64,000 nt of DNA from Larix kaempferi (Eukaryota; Streptophyta; Pinopsida; Pinales; Pinaceae), in the NCBI GenBank assembly GCA_027924585.1, contig BSBM01000386.1, positions 4,116,001-4,180,000 on the forward strand, given 5' to 3'. A program made the position numbers and the translations under genes. The notes under the pieces were generated by a model. The model was not told the DNA's origin. It did not search any database and saw only the letters and a list, made by a program, of their open reading frames with translations. Positions 1 to 11,244 of this stretch are shown here, one piece after another; position 1 is the stretch's first letter; every line of letters starts with the position of its first letter.

Positions 1-802
1 GAAGTTCAATGGCGATGTGTAGGGCGGGGATCTGACCCTCGATGGAGAGGACAGATTCAACACCATGAACTAAGTGAAAAGGGGTGAAACCAGTGGCGGT
101 ATTAGTTGATGTACAGTAAGCCCATAATGCGGGGAAAAGCATGTGATGCCAATTGGACTTATTTCGGTCAACAGTGCGTTGGAGGATGGTTTTCAAAATT
201 TTGTTAATGGCCTCAACCTGGTCGTTCCCTTGGGGGTAGTAAGCAGAGGCATACTAATGTTTGAACTTAAGGAGTGTTGACAACTCGCGCCAAATGGCAT
301 CTTCAAAATGTGAAACATGGTCTGAGACAAGCTGTTTTGGGACCCCGAATCTTGTAATAACATGGTTAAAAAATAAACGGGAAGCAATGTCAGCTTTATA
401 GTTGAAGGTGGGCATGGCTTCATCCCATTTGGTGAAGTAGTCAACAGCGACAATGATGTACTTATGGCCATTTGCAAATGAGGGTTTACATTCCATGAAG
501 TCGATGGCCCATTTGCGAAAAGGGCCAACGGTGACGACTGGGTGGAGTGGGGCAGGTGGTGTTCGGGCCTTAGGGGAAAAGAGTTGGCAATTATGGCAAT
601 GCTTGACTACTGTGATGTAGTCGGTAAATACTGTGGGCCAAAAGTATCTGTCACAGATGACCTTCTGGGTGGTGGCCATTCCAGAGAAATGTCTGCCGCA
701 GGCGCCCCTATGACAGTCATTGAGGACTTGTTTGGCTTCCTTGTGTGTAAGGAAACGATGGAGGATAGTATCAACCCCTTGCCGGTAAAGGACATCACCC
801 AA
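1..802 (-). pseudogene. Element A integrase (partial, interrupted)
   Basis: Integrase of a Ty3/gypsy element, which would insert the cDNA into chromosomal DNA. The N-terminal zinc domain is visible (HRGACGRHFSG followed by HCHNCQLF). The catalytic core follows, with WAIDFME and VDYFTKW. The second acidic motif has decayed to SDHVSHFED, where SDNGxQF is expected. An in-frame TAG near 254-256 follows KFKH, in a position where Gln would fit. After it the same frame continues to base 1 with the AYYPQGN...VEAINK motif holding the third acidic residue, then a WHHMLFPALWAY stretch. The C-terminus is outside the window. Confidence 0.85.
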
Positions 803-862
803 GAGGAGATACCGAGAGACGTGGTGATGGATATGGCGGCGTCCATCATGATATATGTTGGG

Positions 863-1279
863 TCAAAAATTCTGCGTGCGAAGGTAAAGCAGAATATCAC
901 CGTACCATGGGTCATCTGACGAGATGATGAACAAATGATTGTCTGGTAACTCATCAGAGATCGATTGGGACGGGAAAAGGGATGGGAGATCGGTTATGAG
1001 CTGGGAAAGCGTGAGGGATTTAGTACTCTTAGGGGTTGTGAAAGTTAGGTCATATTCTTGGAGTATGATTACCCATTTGGCGACACGACCTTGCAGAAGT
1101 TGTCGGTTTAAAAGGTAGACCATGGGGTTGGAATTGGTGACAACTGTAGTATAACTAAGTAAAATGTAATGGTGCAATTTTTGGACGGAAAAGACGATGG
1201 CAAGGGCCAGTATTTCCTCATACGGGTAAAGTAGGGGTGGTCCAGACAAGGTTTGGCTGATGTAATAAATGACATGCTC
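863..1279 (-). pseudogene. Element A RNase H domain
   Basis: The translated minus strand gives LLYPYEEILALAIVFSVQKL, then a stretch around VVTNSNPMVYLLNR and GRVAKWVIILQEYDLTF. This matches the RNase H segment that follows RT in Tat-like gypsy elements (pattern Y-x2-x-E-K/E, A-L-V-F, then the AKWxxxLxEYDI block). It would degrade the RNA strand of the RNA-DNA hybrid. It is separated from the RT frame by a break near 1279 and from integrase by another near 803-862. Confidence 0.75.
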
Positions 1280-3043
1280 CTAGCGAGCAGCGTCTTCTTG
1301 AACAAGGACCCCTGACACAGCGTGGTCGAATGCCGAGACGTAAAGGATGAAGTCATGAGAGAAATCCGGAGGGGAGATCAAAGGGGCTTGTGTGAGAGAT
1401 TTTTTAAGGGCTTCGAATGCAACTTGCGCTTGGTCGTCCCACACAAAGGGGATTTGAGTACAAAGCAGACATAAGAAACCATGAACTGTGGTGGCATAAT
1501 CAGGAATGAAGCAGCAGAGGAAATTAGATTTCCCCTGTAAGCTCTGTAGTTGTCGGAGCATACGTGGTGTGGGAAGGTCTAATATGGCTTGAACTTTGAG
1601 GGGGTCTACAGTGATTCCTTTGTGGGAAACAATGAAACCTAACAACCGGCCTGTCGGAATGCAAAAGACACACTTGAGTGGGTTCAATCGGATCTGATAC
1701 TTACGACAACGCAACAAAACTTGCCGGAGGTCATTGAGGTGGTCGGATTGTTTCTTGGAATGTGCTGTAAGATTGTCAAGATAGACTAATAGGATATGGA
1801 CCAAGTCGTGGAAACAATAGGTCATGGCCTGCTGGAAGGTGGCACCAACATTTTTAAGGCCGAAAGGCATGACACGATAGGAAAAGTTGCCCCATGGGGT
1901 GGTAAAGGCAGTCTTGTATTGATCTTCTTTGCGGATATGAATCTGGTTGTATCCAGAGCAACCGTCCATGAAGGATAGGACTTCATGCCCCGCACATGCA
2001 TCGATGAGTTGGTCAATGAATGGCATGGGGAAGTTTTCTTTGGGACATGCTCGGTTTAAATCGTGGAAGTCAGAACATACTCGGATGGTGCCTTGTTTCT
2101 TGTTAACAGGGACAGGGTTAGAAACCCAAGTGGTGTATGCAATAGGATAAATGAACCCTGCTGTGTGAAGTTTCTCAATCTCTGCTTTAACGGCAGGGAG
2201 CCTTGATGGATGAATGGGGTGTTGTTTCTGGCAAACGGGGGGTACATCTGGCCATGTGTCAATGTGTTTCTCTATGATAGCAGGGTCAAGACTGGGCATT
2301 TCGGTATAGGACCAGGCAAAGACATCGAGGAACTCTTGGAAAAAAAATTTGTACTCTCCGATCTCATACTCAGTGCAGGAAGCTCCTAACGAAATGAGTT
2401 CAGGAGCACCGGATGGGACAGAGATATCAATGTGGATTGTGGGTGAAATATTGGCCATGTTACCTTCCTCAAAGGCATCGGGAGCAGGAATGGGATCTTT
2501 AAACCAGTCGAATTTGGTGGGGAGGAAATCTTTGGACTCAACCGAAAATTGGGTGGCTATGGTGGGGGAGGACTCTTCTGGGAGGAAATAGGAACGATGG
2601 TGCATATCCTCCCAGGGGTAATCAGGTGCAGTAAGAGCCTCGAGAATCTCCTCATCATTGTGGAAACTTTTTGTCATCAAATTGGTTGACGAGGGACCAC
2701 TAGTAGTAGAGATCATATAAATTTTATTGATCTCACCTGTTGGCGGGGATGCCGAGGGGTGGATCTCTTCAATGGTGGGGGGAGACGTCTTGAGGTCCAA
2801 ATTATTCATCTCATAGAGAGCTTCTCGGTAATCTGGGATATCAGGGCAGTGATGTGAGTAATGGCCGTAAATACTGCAGATTGGACAAGGGTGATTGGTA
2901 CGTAGTGATTTATCGCAAGGCTTAGGGGTAGGGTTGAGTTGGAAAACCGGGATGTTGGGGTCATCGTCAAGCATTTGCATGTGCTCTTGTAATGCAGGTA
3001 ATTGTGGACATTGATCGGTAGCATGGCCAAACTCATGACACAA
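1280..3043 (-). pseudogene. Element A reverse transcriptase with upstream zinc-knuckle-like motifs
   Basis: A 587-codon open frame. The first 60 residues hold a CHEFGHATDQC motif and a CPICSIYGHYSHHC motif, both CCHC-like. A linker follows, then RT: QKQHPIHPSRLPAVKAEI, DFHDLNRACPKENFP, SFMDGCSGYNQI, VMPFGLKNVGATFQQAM. The catalytic YxDD box reads YLDN at 1772-1783, so the last catalytic Asp is replaced and the enzyme should be dead. The thumb and connection follow (LGFIVSHKGI, KVQAILDLPTP). The zinc knuckles lie downstream of the protease, not in gag, which is unusual. Lineage assignment to Tat is by motif recognition only. Confidence 0.88.
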
Positions 3044-3115
3044 AGATAATTTTGGAGGAGATTTAAATGATGGAGGGTTTTTAACCGTTTTGGGCAGGGG
3101 TAGAGCGGTGTATGG

Positions 3116-4075
3116 TTATGGGCCTCTACCCCCAATGTCCTTGATAAGAGGGGATGGGTGAGTGGACGAGGAAGGAGTAGTGACACCAGGAGGTGGTTGA
3201 CTAGTAGTGTGGATGGGTTGCACCGGTTGTAGGATGACATTTGGTGGTGGAGGGGAAACGGGAGGCGTGAGATACCACATAGGTAATCCTAAAGTTAACC
3301 CGGGGAGGCTGAGAGTAGCCATAACTAGGGCACTTACTACTCCCGAAGGGGGAAATAGGAAGGGGATTGTATGGATGGGTGTAACACCAACATGACTAGG
3401 TACCAATGGTGGTTGGGGTAGCAAGGGCGGTTGATGGTTGGGTGCTTGTGTATTGTAGGAGAGGGTACATAAGTCAGATATGTCGGTCGTGGGTGATGGG
3501 GGTGGAATGGATTGGAATGCTAAGGTCATCGGCGTATCTGAGTAAACTATGGGTCCCAATGAGGAAACCAATGAGGTAGATGCACCGTAAACAGGTTGTT
3601 CAACCATGGGGAGAACGTTTTCGGGTGCAACTAGGGCATTGGGATCGTAATAGGTGAGTTGATCAATCTTGACCACGTGTCCTTCATGGGGGAACATCAT
3701 GGTATGAAAAAGGGATGAGGCAATTGCCCGCATGGCGTACATGTAACTGCGGCCAAGTAAGAGGTTATAATCAAGTTGGGCGTTGATGACCTCAATGTCA
3801 ATAAGCACTGTTTTACCAGCGAACTGGATGGGGACATTAGCTAAGAGGCCTTGGGGTTGAGCCGAACGGCCATCGTAGGCTCGCAACGCAGTGGTGGATT
3901 GCTGGAGAGTAAGGGATCCCAACTTCTTCCAAACGAATGTGGACACAACGCATGTAGAGGCACCCTCATCGATGATGCACCAATGGATGACAAGATTCCG
4001 AACGGATACAGAAACTTGGAATGCTAATGTGGAAGGAAGGCATGGTTCGGATTGGTCCAGATCAAAGGCCATCAT
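3116..4075 (-). pseudogene. Element A aspartic protease region
   Basis: A 319-codon frame. The retropepsin-like motif appears as CIIDEGASTCVVS, where D-S-G-A is expected; the Ser has become Glu, which should impair activity. A second conserved block, DYNLLLGRSYMYAM, corresponds to the usual ILGR motif after the flap. The C-terminal half is Pro/Ser/Thr-rich linker toward RT. The protease would process the Gag-Pol polyprotein inside the virus-like particle. Confidence 0.75.
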
Positions 4076-5535
4076 TCATGAATCAGTTGGGTCAATAGCA
4101 CTAATGGTGGATAGAAAAGTCTTGCGCTGTGTAGGACAGTTTTTTAAGACCTCTAATGCAGACATGGCTACAGGGGATTGAGCTAAGTCGTCCACAATAT
4201 TGTAATTAGATGCAGTGCAAGCATTGGGGTTATTGTTGATGCGGTGAAGTGGGAAGCGAGGGGCTTTTGGGGCACCATCTAGTGGAGCCGGAGGTATTCA
4301 TAACGACTGATCGGTGGGAAGAGTGTTGGTGTTTTTGTCGGTGGGAGGGGCTTCAGGGGTGGAGCTGTATTGGTTCCGATGGGTTTGAAGGTTGACATCG
4401 GCAGATGAAATCATTAACACATGATGGGTACCTGAGTCTAGCATGGGTTGATCATGAGTTGCATAAGTGATTTTCTATTGTGGAGGCGCGTTTCCTTGAG
4501 CGGGGGCTAACAGTTGAGTGTTCACCACACCTTGGGTTGGTAAAGGGTTTTGTAACACCAAGGGTTGAGTCTGAGGTGGTGGGGGGTTAGGTGGCGCCTG
4601 AGGTGTTGCGTTCCCTTGACGGTGGGCATCATTGGTCTAGAGTTGCCAGGCCCACTCCAAATGTGGGAAAGCATGTGTGTAATGGCCATAGTCCCCACAA
4701 ATAGAACAAGGATGGTTCATTCGCAAATTAGGGTTTTTGGCTTGTTTGGGCAGTCGGTCGAGGTTTTGGTTGGCAGGTGTCACGTTATTATTGTTTGGGG
4801 GATTAGGTGGCTGGTCGCCTTGGTCTGGAGTGGGGTTGTTCCCACGGTTATGTCCTTTTCTGCAGTTTTGATGGCCTTGCTGGCGTTGGTTATTTTGGTT
4901 CTACTGCGGATTTTGTTGGGCATACACTTGCCCTTGGGCAGTAGGTGGGTTCTGGGGTTGTGTAGGTGCAAGAGCAGGCTACGGTTGATAATAAGTGGGT
5001 GGAGGCGGGGCAGGTGCTGAACCTTGTGCGAGTTGCTTATATGTCTGTGTGACAGGTTGTGGGTTTGCCGCAGGTGCTTCCTATGGTAGATAATAAGCAG
5101 GGGGGTCTTGAGAGGATACAGGAGCTTGCGCGACCTACGGGTGGTAATATGGATGAGGTTCATCTGGGGGGGCGTAAGCGGGGGATGCATGGAAAAAGCA
5201 ATGAGGTGGACATGAGGGTCTGTGGGAATGGTGGTTATGTGCCATGGGAGCATACGAATCGGTTGCTCCATAGTGGGATGTAGCCCATGACAGGTCAGGG
5301 GCATGGCTAGGGCGTGCTATGGAAAAGGGATGGTTATGCGATGCGATATGTCCAATGATGCCATTGGCGGCATGAGATGCCCCCAGCGTGTCGTTGCGGG
5401 AGGAATCGCCACGGGGGGCATCGGGTATAATGGTATATAGATAACCAGACTGGGTGTAAACAAGGTCAAATTGCAAGGCTGTGAGGATGGCATCTTCCTG
5501 GGACTGGGGTCGCTCGGATGCCACATCCTTTGCAA
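4076..5535 (-). pseudogene. Element A gag C-terminal region, proline/glutamine-rich
   Basis: The reading passes through several in-frame stops (mostly TAG where Gln or Trp would fit) and a few frame changes. It is dominated by Pro, Gln, Asn and His, as is common between capsid and protease in Tat-like elements. Near 4675-4715 it holds a zinc-knuckle relic CSICGDYGHYTHAF in which the last Cys has become Phe. The stretch 5135-5524 stays open for 129 codons. It links gag (5597-6673) to the protease. Confidence 0.6.
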
Positions 5536-5596
5536 TGACAGGAAGGAGAGATTTTAGAAACCAATCTAAGAAGATACGGTCATCTAACTTGATTTT

Positions 5597-6673
5597 TCAC
5601 AGGCTTTGGAGTCGACGCCACTCATGAATGTGGTCAGTGATGTGGGTGGCCGTATTCTGTCTGCAAGACAGTAGGATCTCAACTCCCGTGTCATAACAGA
5701 CAGGTAACTGAAAGAACTGCAGGAAGGTAGAGGTGACAGAAGTAAAGGTGGCATGGGTCTCATGGGGCTGCTCGATGTACCATTTGGCTGCAGAGCCAGT
5801 GAGAGTGTGTTGTAACAAATGGAGGCGGATAGAGTCGTCCACTATGGAGTTGGAGGAACACCACAGATGGAAGGACATAATGTGGGTCTGGGGGTCATCA
5901 CCTGCCTTGCCCTCAAACTTTGGGATGTATGATGGGAGCTTGGTGGGCATGTGAGGCCATGCAGGGTCGTGTCTGATGGGATAGTTGGTCAGTCTGGCTA
6001 GGTCAGGAAGGTTGAGACTAGCCATGAATGGAAAACTAGTAGAAGGATGTGACATGTTGGTGGTGGCGGCTCTGTTAGGGTCGATGCCCCCAAGTGTGAG
6101 AGATGGGTTTAGGTTGGGGGTGTTTCCCCCAGGCAGAGGAATGATAGTGGTATGGGAGGGTCCTGCACTGCCAAGTGTAGTGTGAGTCACAAGTGGGGGT
6201 GGGTTGGGTATGCTAGCCACTAGAATTGGCATAGTGACCGGAATGGTGAGTGTGGGCCCCATCGAGGGCATACCTAAAGCAGGTGTGGTAGCTAGGGTGG
6301 TGGTGGATTCTCCACCAATGGTCCCTACAAAGAAGGGGTTGGAATTCATGCCAGCCATGGGGTTGGTTGGTGCAATATAAGTGGGGTTCTCGGACTCTGT
6401 CTCAGAATCAGATGTAAAATAATGGGCGTCAGGGACGGGGGACGGAGCTCTATGGTGTCGACGAGTGGAATCGAGTGATGAATCCTTACATCTATGACGG
6501 GTGATGTCAAGTGAACTATGCTGCGGGTGCTCACCCCAGAGGCACCGAGAATGTCTCGGGGACTCAATGGTGACAGATGGTGTCATGTATCTGAGGGTTG
6601 TGTTGAGTGATAAATAGCTCAAAAACCCTAATGCAGCTGAGTGTGCAGAAGGAGAGTGCAAACAATATGGCAC
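5597..6673 (-). pseudogene. Element A gag (capsid) polyprotein
   Basis: A 358-codon frame with a low-complexity N-terminal part rich in His, Pro, Ser and Thr. A retrotransposon Gag domain follows at about residues 245-358 (PSYIPKFEGKAGDDPQTHI, HTLTGSAAKWYIEQ, FTSVTSTFLQFF). The pattern KFxGxxDP...W and LTGxAxxWY is typical of the plant Ty3 gag family. The first ATG may not be the original start, since leader and coding sequence merge without a clear signal. It would form the particle shell. Confidence 0.75.
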
Positions 6674-7708
6674 TCAGGCCAACAACCAACTCAAAAAACT
6701 CACTGTAATAGCTGTGCTACAATAAGTGGAGCATCAACAACAATGGTCATAATACCAACAAGCGACAAGTTTCCTAAAAAATAAAAATAGTGGACTCGCT
6801 AGACCAAAGGAAGGTAAGGGAGAATGCAAACACCTAGCTAAATAGTATTCTGACTCAACTAGACATATCCTTTGCAAGGTGATGAAATCCAAGTCAGACA
6901 ATATGGATAGTAGAGCCAAGTGGCTAAAGATACCCCCCTACTGGGAGGGACACCGGGTAAGACAATCCTAGAAGAAAGGAAACTAAGATACCCCGTTCAT
7001 GACACGTCCAGAAAGGTGAATCTGTAGCTCCAGTCCTATCACCATGTGGGCCTAAAGAGAACACCACACGCAGACCAACGAGTAGGTAGCCTTCAGTTAC
7101 TGAATGGATTACGGTATTCCACTCAGGCCTCCGGAACCAGTCTGGTTACTTCAACCCTCCTAAGGGAGAGGCCCTCTAATAAACTGGTTGTGACCGTGCC
7201 AAAAAATGCTAGGGGATCTTGGTTCCCTAATGGACAACAACTATGCCTCAAGTGTAAGCGACCGAGGGGTGTTATTTAGATGCCTATCCCCCCTGTCCTA
7301 CCTAACTAAAATATTCTTATGGGTTCCCCAAGTGGGGTTAGAATGTTGGTTGTGGGCTCACTTGAATTAGGTGACAAAGTGTGTGCGTGTGAGGTAATGA
7401 ACCCAATCAAAAGTGCCACGGGGTGGGAAACTTTCAATCAATAATAATAATGCATAAATTAAACTTGTAATGCAAAGTTTTCTTTTTTCAATTGAAATGC
7501 TTAAACTTAACAAAAAACTCTGTAAATGGAACAGAAAGCAAACTACAAAAAAAGGTTGTAGGTAAGTATGGTTGCAGATAGGACAGGTGGTTGTGCAGGT
7601 GCAGAAAATATTGCAGCAAAGTTCTGGGTTCAAACAGGGCAAAAAAAGTGCAAAACACAGATGGCGGGTCTGTGGCGAAACTGTGCGGCCGGATCATGGG
7701 AAACAAGA
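6674..7708 (-). other. Element A 5' untranslated leader, no gene
   Basis: About 1 kb between the 32-bp array and gag. I see no coding pattern or RNA gene. Short open frames on either strand have no recognisable motif. It is most simply the leader of element A, transcribed on the minus strand from the LTR near 8240-8918. Confidence 0.5.
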
Positions 7709-8065
7709 TGAAAGCTGTGGGGAGATCGCAGGAAACAGGCTGAAAGTTGCGGGGAGAAGGCAGGAAATAGGATGAAAGCCGCGGGGAAATCGCAGGAAAT
7801 ATGCTGAAATCCGTGGCGTGGGGAGATCGTAGGAAACAGGTTGAAAGTCGCGGGGAGATCGCAAGAAACAGGATGAAAGCCGCAGGGAGATCACAGGAAA
7901 CAGGTTGAAAGCTGCGGGGAGATCATAGGAAATAGGTTGAAAGCCATGGAGAGATTGCAAGAAATAGGCTGAAAGCCACGGGGAGATCGCAGGAAATAGG
8001 CTGAAAGCCGCGGGGAGATCGCAGAAAACAGGCTGAAAGCCGCAGGGAGATCGCAGGAAACAGGC
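7709..8065. repeat. 32-bp tandem array (11 units) in element A leader
   Basis: Eleven head-to-tail units starting TGAAAGCCGCGGGGAG. Ten are exactly 32 bp and the fourth is 37 bp. Units begin at 7709, 7741, 7773, 7805, 7842, 7874, 7906, 7938, 7970, 8002 and 8034. A partial unit starts at 8066. The period is not a multiple of three, so this is not a peptide repeat. The array lies between the primer-site candidate and gag. Confidence 0.95.
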
Positions 8066-8220
8066 TGAAAGTCACAATTGGATTGCAACTGTGAGGAAAA
8101 AATACGCGATTTCCGGTAGCAAACCCAACTGCCGAAAAGAGCAGCCAAAAGGGGAAAACAAAAAAAATACTTGCAAAAACTAAAAAATTCTAAAGACTTT
8201 AACCAGAAATTCAAAGGGAC

Positions 8221-8236
8221 AGTAGTGGAGTCACCA
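8221..8236 (-). other. Candidate primer binding site of element A
   Basis: On the minus strand this reads TGGTGACTCCACTACT. It begins like the TGGTGACTCC-type primer sites I associate with Tat/Ogre-like elements. The final six bases diverge. It lies just inside the presumed 5' LTR and upstream of the leader, where a primer site is expected. The tRNA is not assigned. Confidence 0.5.
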
Positions 8237-8237
8237 A

Positions 8238-8918
8238 AACAGTAGCTAGGGTTTTCACCCTAGCTTGTGCAAATGAGCACCTACTAAGGAGAAGGGCCTC
8301 TTTAGTAGCAGTTCAATAAACAGTAAATTAAAGCAGTAAAACAGTATGAAATTTAACCTAGCATGAGCATTGACAGAAATAAAAAGACATGACAATATGA
8401 TAAAGATTTTCCTTTTGTATTAAATTTACCTCAAGTGTCGAGGTTGGTGGAGCTCTTGCAGTAGTTCAGGAGGACTGCTTCCGTGCTCCAATGGGTTCCT
8501 TCTCCTTCTCCAAGGTGTTTGAATAATGGGCCAAAGGGGCACTCATATGGGAAATACTAGCTCAAATGGTACGCTAGGGTTTCAAAAGTGATTTTGGTAG
8601 AGTGAGGATAGGGAAGATTGTGGATATGAAATGGGGAGCCTCCATCACCTATTTATAGGTTTTTAGTGGTGGAGTGTTGACCCATGGTTTTTGGTACCAT
8701 ATGGTTTAGGTCAATTGTATAGAGTTTTTGCTTCCTGTTTTCCCTCTTTTTCCTCTTTTTTTAATATTTTTTATTCCCTTTTATTTGATTTTTGGGAATT
8801 TAGGGCCCTTTTAGAGGGTTTTTGCTATTTTTGGAGGAAATTTAAATTATTTTGGGGGGTAAAGGGGTTTTTTGGCCTTTTGGAGGCTTTTTAATGGTTT
8901 TTTAAGGTTTTGGAGGCA
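8238..8918 (-). repeat. Putative 5' LTR of element A
   Basis: About 680 bp between the primer-site candidate and the point where the plus-strand integrase of A2 starts. On the minus strand it holds TATAAAT at 8651-8657 within CCTATAAATAGG, a strong plant TATA box. Read this way it starts TGCCTCC near 8918. The inner edge lacks a clear CA, and the second LTR is outside the window, so the limits are approximate. Confidence 0.55.
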
Positions 8919-8923
8919 AATAT

Positions 8924-9592
8924 GGTAATGCTTCCTACTTCTCCTCCATCGACCTTACTCAACATGCCATTGAAAAAGGGATCAAAATCAAGTACGCTGC
9001 CAATTACTATCCACAAGAAAATGGATTAGTTGATTCTTCCAATAAGAACTTGATCGACATATTAAAGAAGATTGTAGCTTCCCATGACAAGAATTGGCAT
9101 ACATAGTTGTTTAATGCTATTTAGGCAGACAAGGTCACTCCAAAAGCTACCATTGGAAACACTCCTTATTGTCTAGTCTATGGTAAGGAAGACATCTCAC
9201 CATCCAATCTTCTGATCCGCTCATTACAACTAGCCAATTCCGTACAAGAACATGATTCTTCTCCCCTCCAATAGAGGATTGACTCACTGTTAAAAATGGA
9301 GGAAGAAACGGAGAAGTCTAAGAACAAACTCTACCAGCATCAACAACTGGTTAAAAAATGGTTCAACGATAAATCCTCAATAGAAAGGGATTCTATGGTA
9401 GGAGAACTGGTCTTAAGATGGGATAAGCAGCATAAAGATAATAACGATTACACTAAATTCCAACATCTATGGTTAGGACCATTCATTATTACAAAAAAGC
9501 TTGGCCCTAGCACCGTCCGGTTACAGACACTGGAAGGTGTTCCTGACACCTATCTAGTTAATGTCCAATTGCTCAAGAGGTATTTTGTTTGA
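8924..9592 (+). pseudogene. A2 integrase, C-terminal half
   Basis: The frame starts inside the catalytic core at GNASYFSSIDLT, the expected second-Asp motif with the Asp lost at the junction. It continues with YAANYYPQENGLVDSSNKNL, where the usual Glu of the A/V-E-S/A motif has become Asp. TAG stops at about 9104, 9122 and 9272 interrupt it. The last open part (9296-9592) ends in the DNA-binding tail VLRWDKQ, FQHLWLGPFIITKKL and LVNVQLLKRYF. This is the end block of Tat-like integrases. No chromodomain is visible. Confidence 0.8.
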
Positions 9593-10067
9593 CATAAGCA
9601 ATGTCTTATTTGTACATAGGTGTGGTGTGTTTAGTTTTTTGCTCTTTGTTTTCTTTGGTTGCCAACTTTTGTTTCAAAATTTTTATTTTTTTTCAATACA
9701 TGATAATGCTAGAATATTTGGAAATAGGTCGTTAATCAGTTGTCACTCTAGTCAACTCAGTATTAATATTGGGAAGTATGCTAGATCTATTTTATTCAAG
9801 CTATACGTGAAAATGTGCTTTTATATAAATATAGAAGCATGCCCATCCACGACTTCAATTGATAGTTCTCCATCTGAATCACCATGTATGCGAAAGTCTC
9901 ACATAAACAATGCGAGTTGTAGCAGCAATTGGGTTTTTCTAACCCTATGTTCCTTTAGAGACTTGCAGTAAAATTTTATAACCAAGTCACACTTTGGTCT
10001 GCACTGGTTCCTACCTTAGTCACCTTAAAGTCTAAAATTAACGCATTTAAATAACTGTGGATTACTA

Positions 10068-10545
10068 TATGGGGGGTCTTATTACAAACCAGCCTTGTAT
10101 GTTCATAGATACCATGTGGAATGACATCTCCACATCTGGTCACCATGCTAGGGAGGTGACTTCCAGCTTAGGATAGTAGGTGGGAGCTCCTATCACAGGC
10201 TAGCCCATTCATGCTCTGCAGGTATTGGTGAGTAACACTACTGCTATGTGGTCACCAAACCATGGTAGTGTCTCGTGGTTCACGTTTTAATTAATCATGT
10301 TTACAAATTACTGCATACAGGGATAGGGGGTTTTATCACAAGACATCCTGACCATGATCATGAACCTTGTTTTGGACTGAAATTACCAATATGTTGTCAT
10401 CAGGCCATGGTGATTGTTTTTAGAATAAAAACTAGAAGACAGGGAGTCTCCTTACCGAGCTAGCCTGTTCAGTTTCCAGGTAAGGTTTGTGAATGGAGTT
10501 ACCATAATCTGACCACCAAATCAGGGTGATGACCTTGTTGCAGCA
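10068..10545 (+). repeat. Imperfect tandem duplication, unit about 230-250 bp
   Basis: Two similar halves. Each starts near a GGGGG-TTTTATCACA or GGGGGTCTTATTACA phrase and runs through 'CCATGNNNATGA', 'GGTGA', 'GGGAGNCTCCT', 'GCTAGCC' and 'TTCA...CAGGTA' blocks to a 'CACCAAATC/CC...GGT' end. Identity is moderate by eye, with indels, so the limits are approximate. Confidence 0.45.
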
Positions 10546-10865
10546 AAGTCTTATCTTTATATATGAATCCTCTCTCTCTCAAAAAAAAGGAAGTAAGTTA
10601 ATTAATTGAATAAATAATTCAGAACCTAAGGTGACTCATGGTCTGGTAATCTGGAGCAGTTGCAAGGTTGTTTACAAGGTTCATCAAAAACTTTCCTCTT
10701 TTGTTTACATATTGGTTTAAGAACTATCTTTTGTTGGTGAGTTCCAATCAATAATCGAGCACCATTACAAGTGATTTTGGTTGGAGATTTATCAATAAAG
10801 TTCACCTAACTTTGTTGTTGTCACTATTAATCTATCAAAGCATATTTTCTAGTTCCAGGTTGATA

Positions 10866-10877
10866 GATTTATTTATT

Positions 10878-10954
<77 letters not shown>
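10866..10954. repeat. Compound microsatellite (TTTA)n(TTA)n(T)n
   Basis: About five TTTA units pass into about 13 TTA units and then a run of more than 30 T. The change from 4-bp to 3-bp to 1-bp period is visible directly. Confidence 0.97.
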
Positions 10955-11244
10955 CTGACTTGCTCCCCTAATTTCAAGTCTATGTTTCCATAGATAACTG
11001 CTTCAACCAACTAGTCGCCATTTGTTGTAAGCACAACAGATCCCATTATATTTCAAGAAAAATGGGAGCCCCATTATTACTTCCTAAGGTAAGATGTATT
11101 TTTTCCTTATTCAGTTTTCGGGTTCTAACATTGTGTTATCAATTTCATCCCTTTGTCATGTTTCAATTAAATAAACTTGTCTTGAGAAGACTTGCTTTTC
11201 GGTGCGTTTTGAAAATTGGGGAAAAACACCATTTTCTCAATGTT

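Larger units (their letters stand above)
1..8918 (-). mobile_element. Element A: Tat-like Ty3/gypsy LTR retrotransposon (3' end outside window)
   Basis: Read on the minus strand the order is putative 5' LTR, leader with tandem repeats, gag, protease, RT, RNase H, integrase. This is the Ty3/gypsy order. RT motifs such as CPKENFPMP, FMDGCSGYNQ and VMPFGLKN are of the Tat/Ogre/Retand type. Several frames and stops separate the domains, so the copy is inactive. The 3' LTR and the end of integrase lie left of base 1. The right limit near 8918 is set by where an unrelated plus-strand integrase reading frame begins. The exact LTR edge is uncertain. Confidence 0.8.
9593..11244 (+). other. A2 spacer between integrase and additional ORF
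   Basis: No gene recognised. The tract is AT-rich. It contains an imperfect 230-bp duplication (about 10068-10545), a short CT run near 10570 and a long A/T microsatellite (10866-10954). Short open frames here have no family resemblance. Long untranslated spacers between pol and a downstream ORF are common in Tat/Ogre elements. Confidence 0.5.

Noticed and set aside
542-919. Plus-strand 125-codon open frame
   Set aside because: It is the antisense shadow of the element A integrase and RNase H frames on the minus strand, which carry recognisable motifs.
7694-8214. Minus-strand frames with repeated Asp-Leu-Pro-Ala-Ala-Phe-like peptides
   Set aside because: They are translations of the 32-bp array. 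The period is not a codon multiple, so the peptide repeat changes frame.
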